A DNA stretch of 64,000 nucleotides from Streptomyces malaysiensis subsp. samsunensis (GTDB lineage: Bacteria > Actinomycetota > Actinomycetes > Streptomycetales > Streptomycetaceae): the NCBI RefSeq assembly GCF_024519315.1, contig NZ_JANIIC010000003.1, positions 248,001-312,000 of the forward strand, read 5' to 3'. The first letter of the stretch is position 1, and every line of letters starts with the position of its first letter. Shown piece by piece: positions 32,510 to 40,947 of the stretch. A program made the position numbers and the translations under genes. The notes beneath the pieces are model-generated. The model did no database searches. It was not told where the DNA came from and saw nothing but the letters and a program-made list of their open reading frames with translations.

Positions 32510-33790
32510 CTAGCGGGGGAGGGCATTGGTGGTGCGGGGCGCGATGCGGCGCCGTGACGCGGTCAGTGCCGCCACCGCCGCGGCGGCGAGCACGGCGGCG
32601 CCGATGGCGTAGGCGTGGCAGGCGGTACGGAGCCCGTAGTGCTGGGTGGCGGCGCCCGCGGCGATGGCGGGCAGGCTCATCGACAGATAGCTGAGGACGT
32701 AGTAGGCGGCCACGGTGGTGGCCCGGTCCCGCTCGTCGAGCGAGGCGAGCAGCAGCCGCAGCGCTCCCTGGGACACGGCGCCGAAGGCGACACCGGCCAG
32801 GGCCGCGCCGCCGAACAGGGCGAGCGGGCCGGCACCGTGCAGCGCGCCCAGGCTCAGGGCGGCGGAGGGGATGACGGCCAGGCAGCCGCCGATCGCGGCG
32901 GCGCCCGGAGCCGTGCGCCGCAGTGTCCACACGGTGAGCGCGGCGGCGGCGCTGACGGTGAAGAACACCATCCCGCCCGCGGGAGGCGGAGTGCCGGGGG
33001 CCACCAGGCGTACGAGCGCGGGCCCCAGGGAGGAGTAGAGACCGCCCAGCGCCCAGACGGCGACGACGCCCGTGCCCACGGTCAGCAGCGCGCCGCGGGC
33101 CGACGGCGGGAGGCCGAGCCGCGGGCGCAGGGACCGCAGCGCCCCGGGCCGCCGGTGTCCGGTCTCCGCGGCGCGGGCGACCGCGGCCGCCTGGGCCACG
33201 AACAGCGCGGCCGGCAGCAGATAGACGGTGACCGTGGGTGCCGGGGAGAGGGCGATGAGGAGGGTCGAGGCCAGCACGCCGGCGGCCATCCCGGCCACCG
33301 GGGTGATGCTGTTGATCAGGGCCGGTCTGCCGGGGCGCAGGGGGTCCTCGAGGTCGAGGAGCGCCGCGCCCGAGGCGCTGGTGGCCGCGCCCGTGGCCGC
33401 CCCTTGCAGGACCCGGGCGGCGATCAGCGGTCCGGCGCCGTCCGCCGCGGCCAGCAGCGCCATCGAGCCGGCCTCCAGGATCAGCGCGCCCAGCAGGACG
33501 GGGCGCCGTCCCAGATGGTCGGAGAGGGCTCCGACGGTGAGCAGGGCCAGCAGCAGCGCCAGGGCGTAGGCGCTGAAGATCACCGTGATGGTGAGCGCGG
33601 AGAGGTCCCAGCGATCCTGGTAGAGCGGATACAGCGGGGTCGGGGCGCTGGACGCGGCCAGGAGTGCCGTGAGGACCGAGGCGTGGAGGACGAGGGGGCC
33701 GAGGGGGGCCGCGCGGTGCGCCGTGGCCTTCCGGATGGGGGCGGCCGCGTAGGGGCAGTGCGCGGGGGCGCCGGATATGGCGCTGGGCAT
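32510..33790 (-). CDS. MFS transporter, 12-segment, drug-exporter-like
   Basis: A 426-residue major facilitator. The N-terminal half shows SSAPTPLYPLYQDRWDLS and the motif-A loop GALSDHLGRRPVLLG; helix 4 has AARVLQGAATGAATSASGAALLD. The alanine-rich sequence and short loops are common in actinomycete exporters. Its start lies 144 bases from the divergent AtzG gene; the gap contains AT-rich promoter-like sequence (33800-33870). It is followed by the MBL hydrolase gene in the same orientation after 21 bases. Confidence 0.88.
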   Translation of the reverse strand: MPSAISGAPAHCPYAAAPIRKATAHRAAPLGPLVLHASVLTALLAASSAPTPLYPLYQDRWDLSALTITVIFSAYALALLLALLTVGALSDHLGRRPVLLGALILEAGSMALLAAADGAGPLIAARVLQGAATGAATSASGAALLDLEDPLRPGRPALINSITPVAGMAAGVLASTLLIALSPAPTVTVYLLPAALFVAQAAAVARAAETGHRRPGALRSLRPRLGLPPSARGALLTVGTGVVAVWALGGLYSSLGPALVRLVAPGTPPPAGGMVFFTVSAAAALTVWTLRRTAPGAAAIGGCLAVIPSAALSLGALHGAGPLALFGGAALAGVAFGAVSQGALRLLLASLDERDRATTVAAYYVLSYLSMSLPAIAAGAATQHYGLRTACHAYAIGAAVLAAAAVAALTASRRRIAPRTTNALPR

Positions 33791-33934
33791 GGGACTCCTT
33801 CTCGCTAAACGCTACGATTTTGCTTTAAGCGACCGTAGCCCCTACGATCACCTAACGCAAACCATTAGCCTTTATCGCGAGAATCGGGGTCGCCGGGAGC
33901 GCGCCGCCGCGCCGGCCCCGGAAACGGAGACACC

Positions 33935-34144
33935 ATGTCCACCGCCGGACTCACGCCCGAGGAGGCGGCCCGCTGGGCCGACCGGGCCGGGCTTCCGCTG
34001 CCGCCCGACCGCCGCACCGCGGTGGCGGCCGCCGCCCAGCACATCCACTCCGTCGTCGCCGTCCTGCGCGAGCTCGACTTCGGCGACACCCCGCCCGCCT
34101 CCGTCTACCGCGCGGGAGAGGAGGAGCACGATGCGGCCGTATGA
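33935..34144 (+). CDS. AtzG-like amidase accessory subunit (DUF4089 type)
   Basis: A 69-residue helical protein. It matches the small subunits encoded just upstream of AtzE-type amidases: LTPEEAARWADRAGLPLPPDRRTAVAAAAQHIHSV, ending in LRELDFGDTPPASVY, which is highly characteristic. In the characterised AtzG-AtzE complex the small subunit stabilises the amidase. The stop overlaps the amidase start by 14 bases, so the proteins are made in step. Confidence 0.85.
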   Translation: MSTAGLTPEEAARWADRAGLPLPPDRRTAVAAAAQHIHSVVAVLRELDFGDTPPASVYRAGEEEHDAAV

Positions 34145-35522
34145 ACTGACCCTCACCGCGGCCGCCGACGCGATCCGGGCCGGACGGCTGTCCCCCGTCG
34201 AGCTGGTGGACTCCGTCCTGGAGCGCGTCGAGCGGCTGGAACCCCACCTCAACGCCTACGCCACGGTGACCGCCGAACGGGCGCGTCTGGCGGCCCGGGA
34301 GGCCGCCGACGACGCCGCGGCCGGCCGCCTCCGGGGCCCGCTGCACGGCATCCCGATGGGGCTGAAGGACCTGATCGACGTGGCGGGAGTGGCCACCGCC
34401 GCCGGTTCCCGGGTCCGCGCCGACCACCGCGCCCAGGCGGACAGCGCGGTCGCCGCACGCCTCGGCGCGTCCGGCGCGATCCTGGCCGGCAAGACCCACA
34501 CCCATGAGTTCGCCTACGGGCTGATCACCCCGCAGACCCACAACGCCTGGGACACCGGGCGGGTCGCGGGCGGCTCCAGCGGCGGATCCGCCGTGGCCGT
34601 CGCCGCGGGCACCGCGACCTTCGCCCTGGGCACCGACACCGGCGGTTCCATACGCGTCCCGGCCGCGCTCAACGGGGTCGTCGGCCTCAAGCCGACGTAC
34701 GGCCTCGTCCCCCGGCACGGCGTCACCTCCCTGTCGTGGTCGCTGGACCATGTCGGCCCCCTCACCCGCACCGTCGAGGACCAGGCCCTGGTCCTGGCGG
34801 TCCTGGCCGGGCACGACCCCCGCGACCCCGCGTCCCTGGCCGGGCCCGCGCGGGACTACCGGCCGGGCGCGAGCGAGGACCTGACGGGGCTGCGCGTCGG
34901 CGTGCCGCGCAACTACTACTTCGAGCGGGTCGACGCGCAGGTGGAAGCCGCGGTCCGGCGGGCCATCGACGGGCTCGAAGCCCTCGGCGCGCGCCTCGTC
35001 GAGGTCGAGATCCCCATGACCCGCTACATCCAGGCCACGCACTGGGGCCTGATGGTGCCGGAGGCCACCGCCTACCACGAGCGCACTCTGCGCGCGGCCC
35101 CCGAGCTGTACCAGGCGGATGTGCGCACCCTGCTCGAGGCCGGCGAACTGATGCCCGCCGGGGACTATCTGCGCGCCCAGCGCTCCCGGACGCTGATGCG
35201 GCGGGAGTGGGCACGCATGCTCCAGGACGTCGACCTGATCGCCGCCCCGACCGTCCCGGCGACCGCGGTGAAGGCCGACGAGGAGGTGATCACCTGGCCG
35301 GACGGCACCGTCGAAGCCGTCTCCGAAGCCTATGTACGCCTCTCGGCCCCCGCCAACGTCACCGGGGTGCCGTCGCTGTCCGTCCCGGTCGGCCATGACA
35401 CGGCGGGCCTCCCGATCGGCATGCAGCTGCTCGGGCGACCGCTCGGGGAGAGCGTGCTCCTGCGGGCCGGTCACGTCTACGAGCGGACCCGGCCCGCCCG
35501 CGAGCTCGCGCCGGTGGTCTGA
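34131..35522 (+). CDS. AtzE-like amidase (amidase signature family)
   Basis: A 463-residue amidase-signature enzyme. The Ser-cisSer-Lys triad is visible as Lys79 (GIPMGLKD), Ser149 (GGSSGGSA) and nucleophile Ser173 (TDTGGSIR). The ATG at 34131 follows GGAGAGGAGGAG and overlaps the AtzG-like gene. With that partner the closest known role is AtzE-type hydrolysis of 1-carboxybiuret or a related ureido compound. No cyanuric-acid, biuret or allophanate hydrolase gene is nearby, so the real substrate may differ. Confidence 0.88.
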   Translation: MRPYELTLTAAADAIRAGRLSPVELVDSVLERVERLEPHLNAYATVTAERARLAAREAADDAAAGRLRGPLHGIPMGLKDLIDVAGVATAAGSRVRADHRAQADSAVAARLGASGAILAGKTHTHEFAYGLITPQTHNAWDTGRVAGGSSGGSAVAVAAGTATFALGTDTGGSIRVPAALNGVVGLKPTYGLVPRHGVTSLSWSLDHVGPLTRTVEDQALVLAVLAGHDPRDPASLAGPARDYRPGASEDLTGLRVGVPRNYYFERVDAQVEAAVRRAIDGLEALGARLVEVEIPMTRYIQATHWGLMVPEATAYHERTLRAAPELYQADVRTLLEAGELMPAGDYLRAQRSRTLMRREWARMLQDVDLIAAPTVPATAVKADEEVITWPDGTVEAVSEAYVRLSAPANVTGVPSLSVPVGHDTAGLPIGMQLLGRPLGESVLLRAGHVYERTRPARELAPVV

Positions 35523-35629
35523 CGACGGCCTCGGGCCCGGTCTGGAGCCCACCGGCGGACGGCCGGGCCACGGCGGCCGAACTCCCCTGAGCAGCCTCGG
35601 GACGCACCGCTCCTAGAAGCAACGGAATT

Positions 35630-35645
35630 GCCTTAAGGCTTAAGG
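35630..35645. promoter_or_regulatory. AT-rich palindrome upstream of TetR gene
   Basis: GCCTTAAGGC (35630-35639) is a perfect palindrome, and CTTAAGG repeats immediately after (35639-35645), so the run CCTTAAGGCTTAAGG contains two overlapping half-site pairs. It ends 7 bases before the TetR start codon, in the position expected for an autoregulatory operator. Confidence 0.6.
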
Positions 35646-35652
35646 TGGTGGA

Positions 35653-36222
35653 ATGAGCAGGCAGATGGTGCGCCCCGGCGGGCGCAGCGCCCGGGTCCAG
35701 GCGGCGGTGCACACCGCCGTGCGCGAGCTGGAAGCCGAGGTGGGCCGCGACGCTCTGACGGTGCCGCTGATCGCCCAGCGCGCGGGGGTCACCCCCTCCA
35801 CGATCTACCGCCGCTGGGGAGCCCTCACCGAGCTGCTGTCGGACGTGGCGGTCGAGCGCCTGCGGCCCGACACCGCGCCCGGGGACCACGGCGGCCTGGC
35901 GTCCGATCTGGCGGCCTGGGCCGAGCAGTTCCTCGACGAGATGTCCTCCCCCGCGGGCCGTGCCTATATCCGCGACGCCCTGCTCGGCGACCCGGACGGC
36001 AGCAACGCGGGCCGGTGCTCGGCCTACGCCGCCGATCAGGTCGACGTCATCCTGACCCGCGCGGCCGAGCGCGGGGAGGACATCCCCGCCGTCGAGACGG
36101 TCATGGACCGGGTCGTCTCACCTTTGATGTACCGCATCCTCTTCCGCCCCGCCGGGCTCGGCGCCGCGTATGCCCGCGGCCTGGTGGCGGGGCTTCTCGA
36201 AGGGGATTCGGCCGGGAACTGA
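35653..36222 (+). CDS. TetR-family regulator
   Basis: A 189-residue TetR/AcrR regulator. The helix-turn-helix spans about residues 16-62 (LTVPLIAQRAGVTPSTIYRRWGALTELLSDVA). The C-terminal domain (MSSPAGRAYIRDALLG, MDRVVSPLMYRILFRPAG) is of the TetR_C_11/16-like type. It directly follows its likely operator at 35630-35645. Its start is 130 bases after the amidase stop, and the convergent aminotransferase gene ends 43 bases beyond its own stop. Targets other than itself are not obvious. Confidence 0.9.
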   Translation: MSRQMVRPGGRSARVQAAVHTAVRELEAEVGRDALTVPLIAQRAGVTPSTIYRRWGALTELLSDVAVERLRPDTAPGDHGGLASDLAAWAEQFLDEMSSPAGRAYIRDALLGDPDGSNAGRCSAYAADQVDVILTRAAERGEDIPAVETVMDRVVSPLMYRILFRPAGLGAAYARGLVAGLLEGDSAGN

Positions 36223-36265
36223 CGGCGTTCCCGGCGGGGTAAGTCAGCCGTCCCGGCCGGGTGCG

Positions 36266-37486
36266 TCAGCCGCGTGGGGTCGGCGTGCGCAGGAAGTCCG
36301 AGAGGGCCTCCAGCAGTCGGTCCACATCCTCGGCGCTGTTGTAGGGGGCCAGGCCGACACGCAGCCCTCCGGTGTCGCCCAGGCCCAGCCTGCGGGACGC
36401 CTCCACGGCGTAGAAGGAGCCAGAGGGGGCGTCGACGCCACGGCTCGCGAGATGGCGGTAGGCGTCGGTGGTGTCGTGGCCGTCGATGGTCAGCAGCACG
36501 GTCGGGGTGCGGTCCGCCGCCCGGGAGTGGACGGTGATCGGGCCGAGGGCGGCCAGCCCCTCGTCGATACGCCGACGAAGGGTGGCCTCGTGCCCTTCGA
36601 GGGCCGTGAACGCCGCCGCCAGCCGCTCCCTGCGGCCGCCTTCGGCGCCGGGGGCCAGGGTGGTGAGGAAGTCGACGGCGGCGCGGGTGCCGGCGAGGAA
36701 TTCATAGGGCAGGGTGCCGAATTCGAAGCGCTCGGGAACGGCGTTCGAGGAGGGGAGCAGCTTGTCCGGGGTCAGGGTCTCCAGGAGCTCGGGCGCGCTT
36801 GCCAGAACGCCGAGGTGGGGGCCGAGGAACTTGTAGGGGGAGCAGACGAAGAAGTCCGCGCCGAGCCGCTCGATGTCCACCTGGGCATGGGCGGCGTAGT
36901 GCACCCCGTCGACGTAGAGCAGCGCCCCGGCCGCGTGCGCCCGCCGGGAGATCTCCGGGATGGCGGGGCGGGTGCCGATCAGGTTCGATGCGGCGGTGAC
37001 CGCGACCAGCCGGGTACGGTCGCCGAGCTGGGCGCTGATGTCATCGGGTGTCAGTTCGCCGGTGGCGGGGTCGAAGTCGGCCCAGCGCACGGTGGCCCCG
37101 GCGGCTTCGGCGGCCTGGATCCAGGGGCGGATGTTGGAGTCGTGGTCCAGCCGGGACACCACGACCTCGTCCCCCGGTGACCAGGTCTTGGCGAGGGTGC
37201 GGGCGAAGTCGTAGGTGAGGGCGGTGGCGCTGCGCCCGAAGACGATCCCCGCCGGGTCGGCGCCGAGCAGATCGGCCATGGCCTGCCGGGCCGACCGGAC
37301 GAGGGCCTCGGCGTTGCGCTCCCCCGCTGTCAGGCGGCCGCGGTTGGACAGGGGGTTGGCCAGCGCGTCGGAGACGGCCTCGATGACGGGGAGCGGGGTC
37401 TGGGTGCCTCCCGGGCCGTCGAAGTGGGCCGACCCGGCCTTCAGTGCGGGGAACTGCGCGCGGATGGCGGTGATGTCGTATGTCAC
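36266..37486 (-). CDS. Class V aminotransferase, cysteine-desulfurase-like
   Basis: A 406-residue PLP enzyme of fold type I, class V. The Schiff-base lysine is in FFVCSPYKFLGPHLG, the PLP-aspartate in LLYVDGVHYAAH, and the N-terminal segment FPALKAGSAHFDGPGGTQTP is typical of the VC1184-type cysteine-desulfurase-like subfamily. I chose the GTG at 37484-37486, which has AAGGAG at proper spacing; the frame is open for another 143 codons upstream without homology. These proteins lack a proven common substrate. Sulphur transfer from cysteine is possible, but no Fe-S assembly partner is near. Confidence 0.88.
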   Translation of the reverse strand: MTYDITAIRAQFPALKAGSAHFDGPGGTQTPLPVIEAVSDALANPLSNRGRLTAGERNAEALVRSARQAMADLLGADPAGIVFGRSATALTYDFARTLAKTWSPGDEVVVSRLDHDSNIRPWIQAAEAAGATVRWADFDPATGELTPDDISAQLGDRTRLVAVTAASNLIGTRPAIPEISRRAHAAGALLYVDGVHYAAHAQVDIERLGADFFVCSPYKFLGPHLGVLASAPELLETLTPDKLLPSSNAVPERFEFGTLPYEFLAGTRAAVDFLTTLAPGAEGGRRERLAAAFTALEGHEATLRRRIDEGLAALGPITVHSRAADRTPTVLLTIDGHDTTDAYRHLASRGVDAPSGSFYAVEASRRLGLGDTGGLRVGLAPYNSAEDVDRLLEALSDFLRTPTPRG

Positions 37487-37701
37487 GAGCGACTCCTTGC
37501 AGAGGTCCTGGCACAGGGGTGACCAGGGCGATCCTAGGCAGTCGACGGTGCGGAACGGCAGGGGGCGGGCAGGGGCCGCCGCGCCGGGGAGAGGTGTTCG
37601 GGCGCCCGGACAGCCACCCTGATTGAATCTGTACGTATGGGGATGAATCGCCATCCTCTTCCGCCGCGCAGGACCGGGACGCAGAAGGCGGTGGCGCCGA
37701 C

Positions 37702-38955
37702 GTGAGCAGCGACTCTCCTCCCCCGCCCGAGCGACCGGGAGGGCGGGGCAGACGCCCTCGGCGCGGTGTGACCGGCGGACCGGCGGGGCGGGCCGCACGG
37801 GCGGTGGCGCGGGCCCGCGGCACCGGTTCCGCGGCCCTGGCCGCGGCGGTGCGCCGGGCGGGGGACGAGAACGGGCGGGTCCATCCCGGACTGCGGCTGG
37901 CCACCGCGTACGCATGGCGGCTGATGGTCATCGGGGTGGCCGTCTATCTGGCGTTCTCGGTGCTGGGGCAGTTCGAACTCGTCGCGATCGCGGTGTTCCT
38001 GGCGCTGGTGGCCACCGCCCTGCTGCGGCCGTTGGCCGATCTGCTGGCACGGGCGGTCCCCAGGCCGCTCGCGGTGGCGCTCGCGGTGTTCGGCACGCTG
38101 TTCGTCGCACTGGGGCTGCTGGCGCTGGTGGGAAACGCGGCGGCCGCGGAGGCGGGCCGGCTCGTGGGAGAGCTGCGCGGCGGGATCGGCCGGATCGAGC
38201 GGTGGCTGGAGGGGCCGCCGTTCCATGTCCGGCGCGGTGTGCTCTCGGGGGCCCACCAGAAGGTCAGCGACTTCGTGACACGGCATCGCGGGGCGCTGAT
38301 CAGCAAGGCGCTCAGCAGTGCGGGGCGGGTCGTGGAGGCGGGCACGGCGGCGTTCCTGGCCCTGTTCTGCTCGGTCTTCTTCGTCCATTCCGGCGACCGG
38401 ATGTGGCAGTGGTTCCGGGAACAGCTCCCCGAGCGCGCCCGGTCCACCTGGGATCGGGGGGCGCGGGCGGCCTGGAGCACCTTCGCCGGATACACCCGGG
38501 GCATCATCGTCGTGGCGGCCTCCAACGCGGTCCTGGTCGGTATCGCCCTGTCCGTGCTGCGGGTGCCGCTGGCCCTGCCGCTGACGCTGCTGGTCTTCTT
38601 CGCGACGTTCGTTCCGCTGATCGGTTCGCCGATCGCGCTGGCGGTGGCGACGGTGGTGGCTCTGGCCGGGCGCGGTCCGGCCATCGCGGCCGTGGTGCTG
38701 CTGCTGATCGTGGCGGTGGGTCAGTTCGAGGGCCATGTGCTGCATCCGCTGGTGATGAGCTGGGCGGTGCGGCTGCATCCGGTGGTGGTGGCGATCTCGG
38801 TCATCGCCGGCTCCATCGTCGCGGGGGTGATCGGGGCGGTCGTGGCCGTGCCCATGGTGTCCGTCGCCTGGTCGGTGACCCGGGCGCTGCGCGGGCAGCC
38901 GCCCGGCGGGGCCCGACCCGCGACGGGGCCACCTTCGCCGCCCAAGCGCCCATAA
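37702..38955 (+). CDS. AI-2E-family (UPF0118) membrane transporter
   Basis: A 417-residue integral membrane protein. A basic, disordered N-terminus of about 70 residues precedes eight predicted hydrophobic segments. The family marks GYTRGIIVVAASNAVLVGIALSVL, FFATFVPLIGSPIA and GQFEGHVLHPLVMSWAVRLHPVVVAISVIAG are clear. Members export small molecules or act as Na+/H+ antiporters; few substrates are proven. The stop lies within the NsrR operator-like sequence at 38954-38978, but there is no sign it belongs to the nitric-oxide regulon. Confidence 0.88.
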   Translation: MSSDSPPPPERPGGRGRRPRRGVTGGPAGRAARAVARARGTGSAALAAAVRRAGDENGRVHPGLRLATAYAWRLMVIGVAVYLAFSVLGQFELVAIAVFLALVATALLRPLADLLARAVPRPLAVALAVFGTLFVALGLLALVGNAAAAEAGRLVGELRGGIGRIERWLEGPPFHVRRGVLSGAHQKVSDFVTRHRGALISKALSSAGRVVEAGTAAFLALFCSVFFVHSGDRMWQWFREQLPERARSTWDRGARAAWSTFAGYTRGIIVVAASNAVLVGIALSVLRVPLALPLTLLVFFATFVPLIGSPIALAVATVVALAGRGPAIAAVVLLLIVAVGQFEGHVLHPLVMSWAVRLHPVVVAISVIAGSIVAGVIGAVVAVPMVSVAWSVTRALRGQPPGGARPATGPPSPPKRP

Positions 38956-38978
38956 ATTGCATCTCAGATTCGCATTAA
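38954..38978. promoter_or_regulatory. NsrR operator upstream of nsrR
   Basis: The 25-base AT-rich segment, read on the minus strand, contains TAATGCGAATCTGAGATGCAA, nearly identical to TAATACGAATCTGAGATACAA upstream of hmp (19 of 21 bases). Its place 15-39 bases before nsrR and the shared sequence make it the probable NsrR binding site for autoregulation. Confidence 0.8.
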
Positions 38979-38992
38979 GTTAATCTCAGGGC

Positions 38993-39442
38993 ATGCGGCT
39001 GACGAAGTCAACGGACCTGGCCCTCCGCACGATCATGCGGCTGGCGGTCACCGGAGCCGAGCCCTGCACCGCGCGGCAGATCGCCGGGGAGATGCAGGTG
39101 GCCTATAGCCATCTGGCCAAGGTGGCGGCCCGGCTCCAGCACCTGGGCCTGATCGAGACACGGCGCGGACGGGGCGGCGGGCTGACGCTCACCGCGACCG
39201 GGCGCACCGCCTCGATCGGCCGGCTGGTCCGGGAGTTCGAAGGGGTCGGCGATGTCGTCGACTGCGAGGGGGATGTGCCGTGTCCGCTGCGGCAGGGCTG
39301 CCAACTGCGCATGGCGCTGCGCCGGGCGCAGGAGGCGTTCTTCGCCTCGCTCGACCCCCTGACGGTCGACGATCTGGTGGCGTCCCCGACCGGTCCGGTA
39401 CTGCTGGGGCTGGTCGGGCGCGCACCCGGCCTGTCCCCATGA
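38993..39442 (+). CDS. nsrR: Nitric-oxide-sensing repressor NsrR (Rrf2 family)
   Basis: A 149-residue Rrf2-family repressor that holds a [4Fe-4S] cluster and loses DNA binding when the cluster reacts with nitric oxide. The three cluster cysteines are Cys91, Cys97 and Cys103 (DCEGDVPCPLRQGC), and Asp8 in KSTDLALR matches the fourth ligand known from the Streptomyces coelicolor protein. The winged helix covers residues 1-65. The gene lies 123 bases before hmp, and both genes have near-identical operators (38954-38978, 39532-39555). It is thus a self-contained NO-detoxification module. Confidence 0.95.
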   Translation: MRLTKSTDLALRTIMRLAVTGAEPCTARQIAGEMQVAYSHLAKVAARLQHLGLIETRRGRGGGLTLTATGRTASIGRLVREFEGVGDVVDCEGDVPCPLRQGCQLRMALRRAQEAFFASLDPLTVDDLVASPTGPVLLGLVGRAPGLSP

Positions 39443-39531
39443 GGCCGCCGCGCGGGGCATGACCCCCGGACCCCGCCCCGCCGAGCAGCGAGGACACGGA
39501 GCCCTATGCCCGGCTCACCGACCATGCCGCA

Positions 39532-39555
39532 TAATACGAATCTGAGATACAAGTT
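39532..39555. promoter_or_regulatory. NsrR operator upstream of hmp
   Basis: TAATACGAATCTGAGATACAA at 39532-39552 matches the reverse strand of the site before nsrR at 19 of 21 positions. It ends 11 bases before the hmp start codon, placing it over the transcription or translation start region. Confidence 0.8.
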
Positions 39556-39565
39556 AGGCCCGCTC

Positions 39566-40777
39566 ATGCTCACCCAGAAGTCCACCGAGACCGTCCGCGC
39601 CACACTTCCCGCCGTCGGTGAGGCCATCGACACCATCACCGACCTGTTCTACCGAAAGCTCTTCGCGGCCCACCCCGAACTGCTGCGGAATCTGTTCAAC
39701 CGGGCCAATCAGGCGGCGGGCACCCAACGACAGGCTCTCGCGGGCGCGATCGCCGCGTTCGCCACCGCCCTGGTCGAGCGGCCGGGCACCCGCCCCGACG
39801 CCCTGCTGAACCGGATCGCCCATAAGCACGCCTCGCTCGGGGTGAGCGCCGCACAGTATCCGGTGGTGCACCGTCATCTGTCCGCCGCCATCGCGGAGGT
39901 GCTCGGCGACGCGGCCACCGAGGAGGTGACCGCCGCCTGGGACGAGGTCTACTGGCTGATGGCCGACGCCCTGATCCAGATCGAGCGGGGGCTGTACGCG
40001 GAGCAGGGTGTGCTGGTCGGCGGGACCTGGCGGCAGTGGCGGGTGATCGAGCGGGTCCCGGAGACGGCGGATGTGGTCAGCTTCCGGATCCGGCCCGCGG
40101 ACGGCCGCCGCGCCCCCGCGTTCACGGCCGGCCAGTACATCTCGGTACGGGTGGAACTGGCCGACGGGGCGCACCAGATCCGCCAGTACAGCCTGACCAA
40201 CGCCCCGGGCGCCACCGTGCGCTCCTTCTCCGTCAAGCGCGCGGACACCGGCGAGGGCCCGGCCGGTGAGGTCTCCGGCCATCTGCACGACCATGTCCAC
40301 GAGGGCGATGCGCTCACCGTCTCCGCGCCGTTCGGCGACACCGTGCTCGACGCCACGGACGCGCCGCTGCTGCTCGCCTCCGCGGGGATCGGCTGCACCC
40401 CGATGGTGGCCATGCTGGAGGATCTGGCGGCGCGCGGGCACCAGGCCCCGGTCATCGCCGTCCACGCCGACCGCTCCCCCGCCGACCACGCCCTGCGCGC
40501 CGACCAGGAGCGGCTGATCACCAAGCTGGCGCGGGGCACGGCCCACATCTGGTACGAGCGGCCCGAGGGCGACTGGCCGGCCGGGCGCACCGGCCTCGTC
40601 GACCTGTCCGGGATCGAGCTCCCCGATGGCGTCCAGGCGTATCTGTGCGGACCGCTGCCCTTCATGCGGTCGGTGCGGACCCAGCTGCTGGAGCGCGGTG
40701 TGCACCCCTCCGCGATCCACTACGAGGTCTTCGGTCCCGACCTGTGGCTGACACGGGACGACGGCGAGGGCCGCTGA
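39566..40777 (+). CDS. hmp: Flavohaemoglobin, nitric oxide dioxygenase
   Basis: Hmp oxidises nitric oxide to nitrate with O2 and NAD(P)H. The 403-residue protein has an N-terminal globin domain with Tyr29 (B10), Gln54 (E7 region) and proximal His88 (AHKHASLG). An FAD-binding domain follows (RQYSLTNAPG) and then an NAD domain (ASAGIGCTPMVAML; CGPLPFM). I start at the ATG 39566, which gives the standard N-terminus MLTQKSTETVRATLP; an upstream in-frame ATG at 39506 would cover the NsrR operator. Regulation by NsrR is strongly supported by the shared operator. Confidence 0.96.
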   Translation: MLTQKSTETVRATLPAVGEAIDTITDLFYRKLFAAHPELLRNLFNRANQAAGTQRQALAGAIAAFATALVERPGTRPDALLNRIAHKHASLGVSAAQYPVVHRHLSAAIAEVLGDAATEEVTAAWDEVYWLMADALIQIERGLYAEQGVLVGGTWRQWRVIERVPETADVVSFRIRPADGRRAPAFTAGQYISVRVELADGAHQIRQYSLTNAPGATVRSFSVKRADTGEGPAGEVSGHLHDHVHEGDALTVSAPFGDTVLDATDAPLLLASAGIGCTPMVAMLEDLAARGHQAPVIAVHADRSPADHALRADQERLITKLARGTAHIWYERPEGDWPAGRTGLVDLSGIELPDGVQAYLCGPLPFMRSVRTQLLERGVHPSAIHYEVFGPDLWLTRDDGEGR

Positions 40778-40947
40778 CGCTCACCGCCGCGCCCGTCCCC
40801 CGATGTTGGCCGGATGAACTCGAATGGCCCAGACGCCAGTCGCTTTTGCCCGGGGGAACGTGGGACCGTACGGACACGGGTTCTGCCCATTCCGTACACA
40901 ACCGGCACGCAATGGTCCGTCCGGTACCCCCACATCGACGAGGAACC

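Noticed and set aside
33800-33870. A shared TetR operator between the MFS gene and the TetR gene at 35653
   Set aside because: GCTTTAAGC near 33820 only loosely resembles the GCCTTAAGGC palindrome before the TetR gene; the match is too short and AT-rich to trust.
36266-37915. A longer 549-residue version of the class V aminotransferase
   Set aside because: The extra 143 residues have no homology and no ribosome site, whereas GTG 37484-37486 has AAGGAG at correct spacing and begins the family's normal N-terminus.
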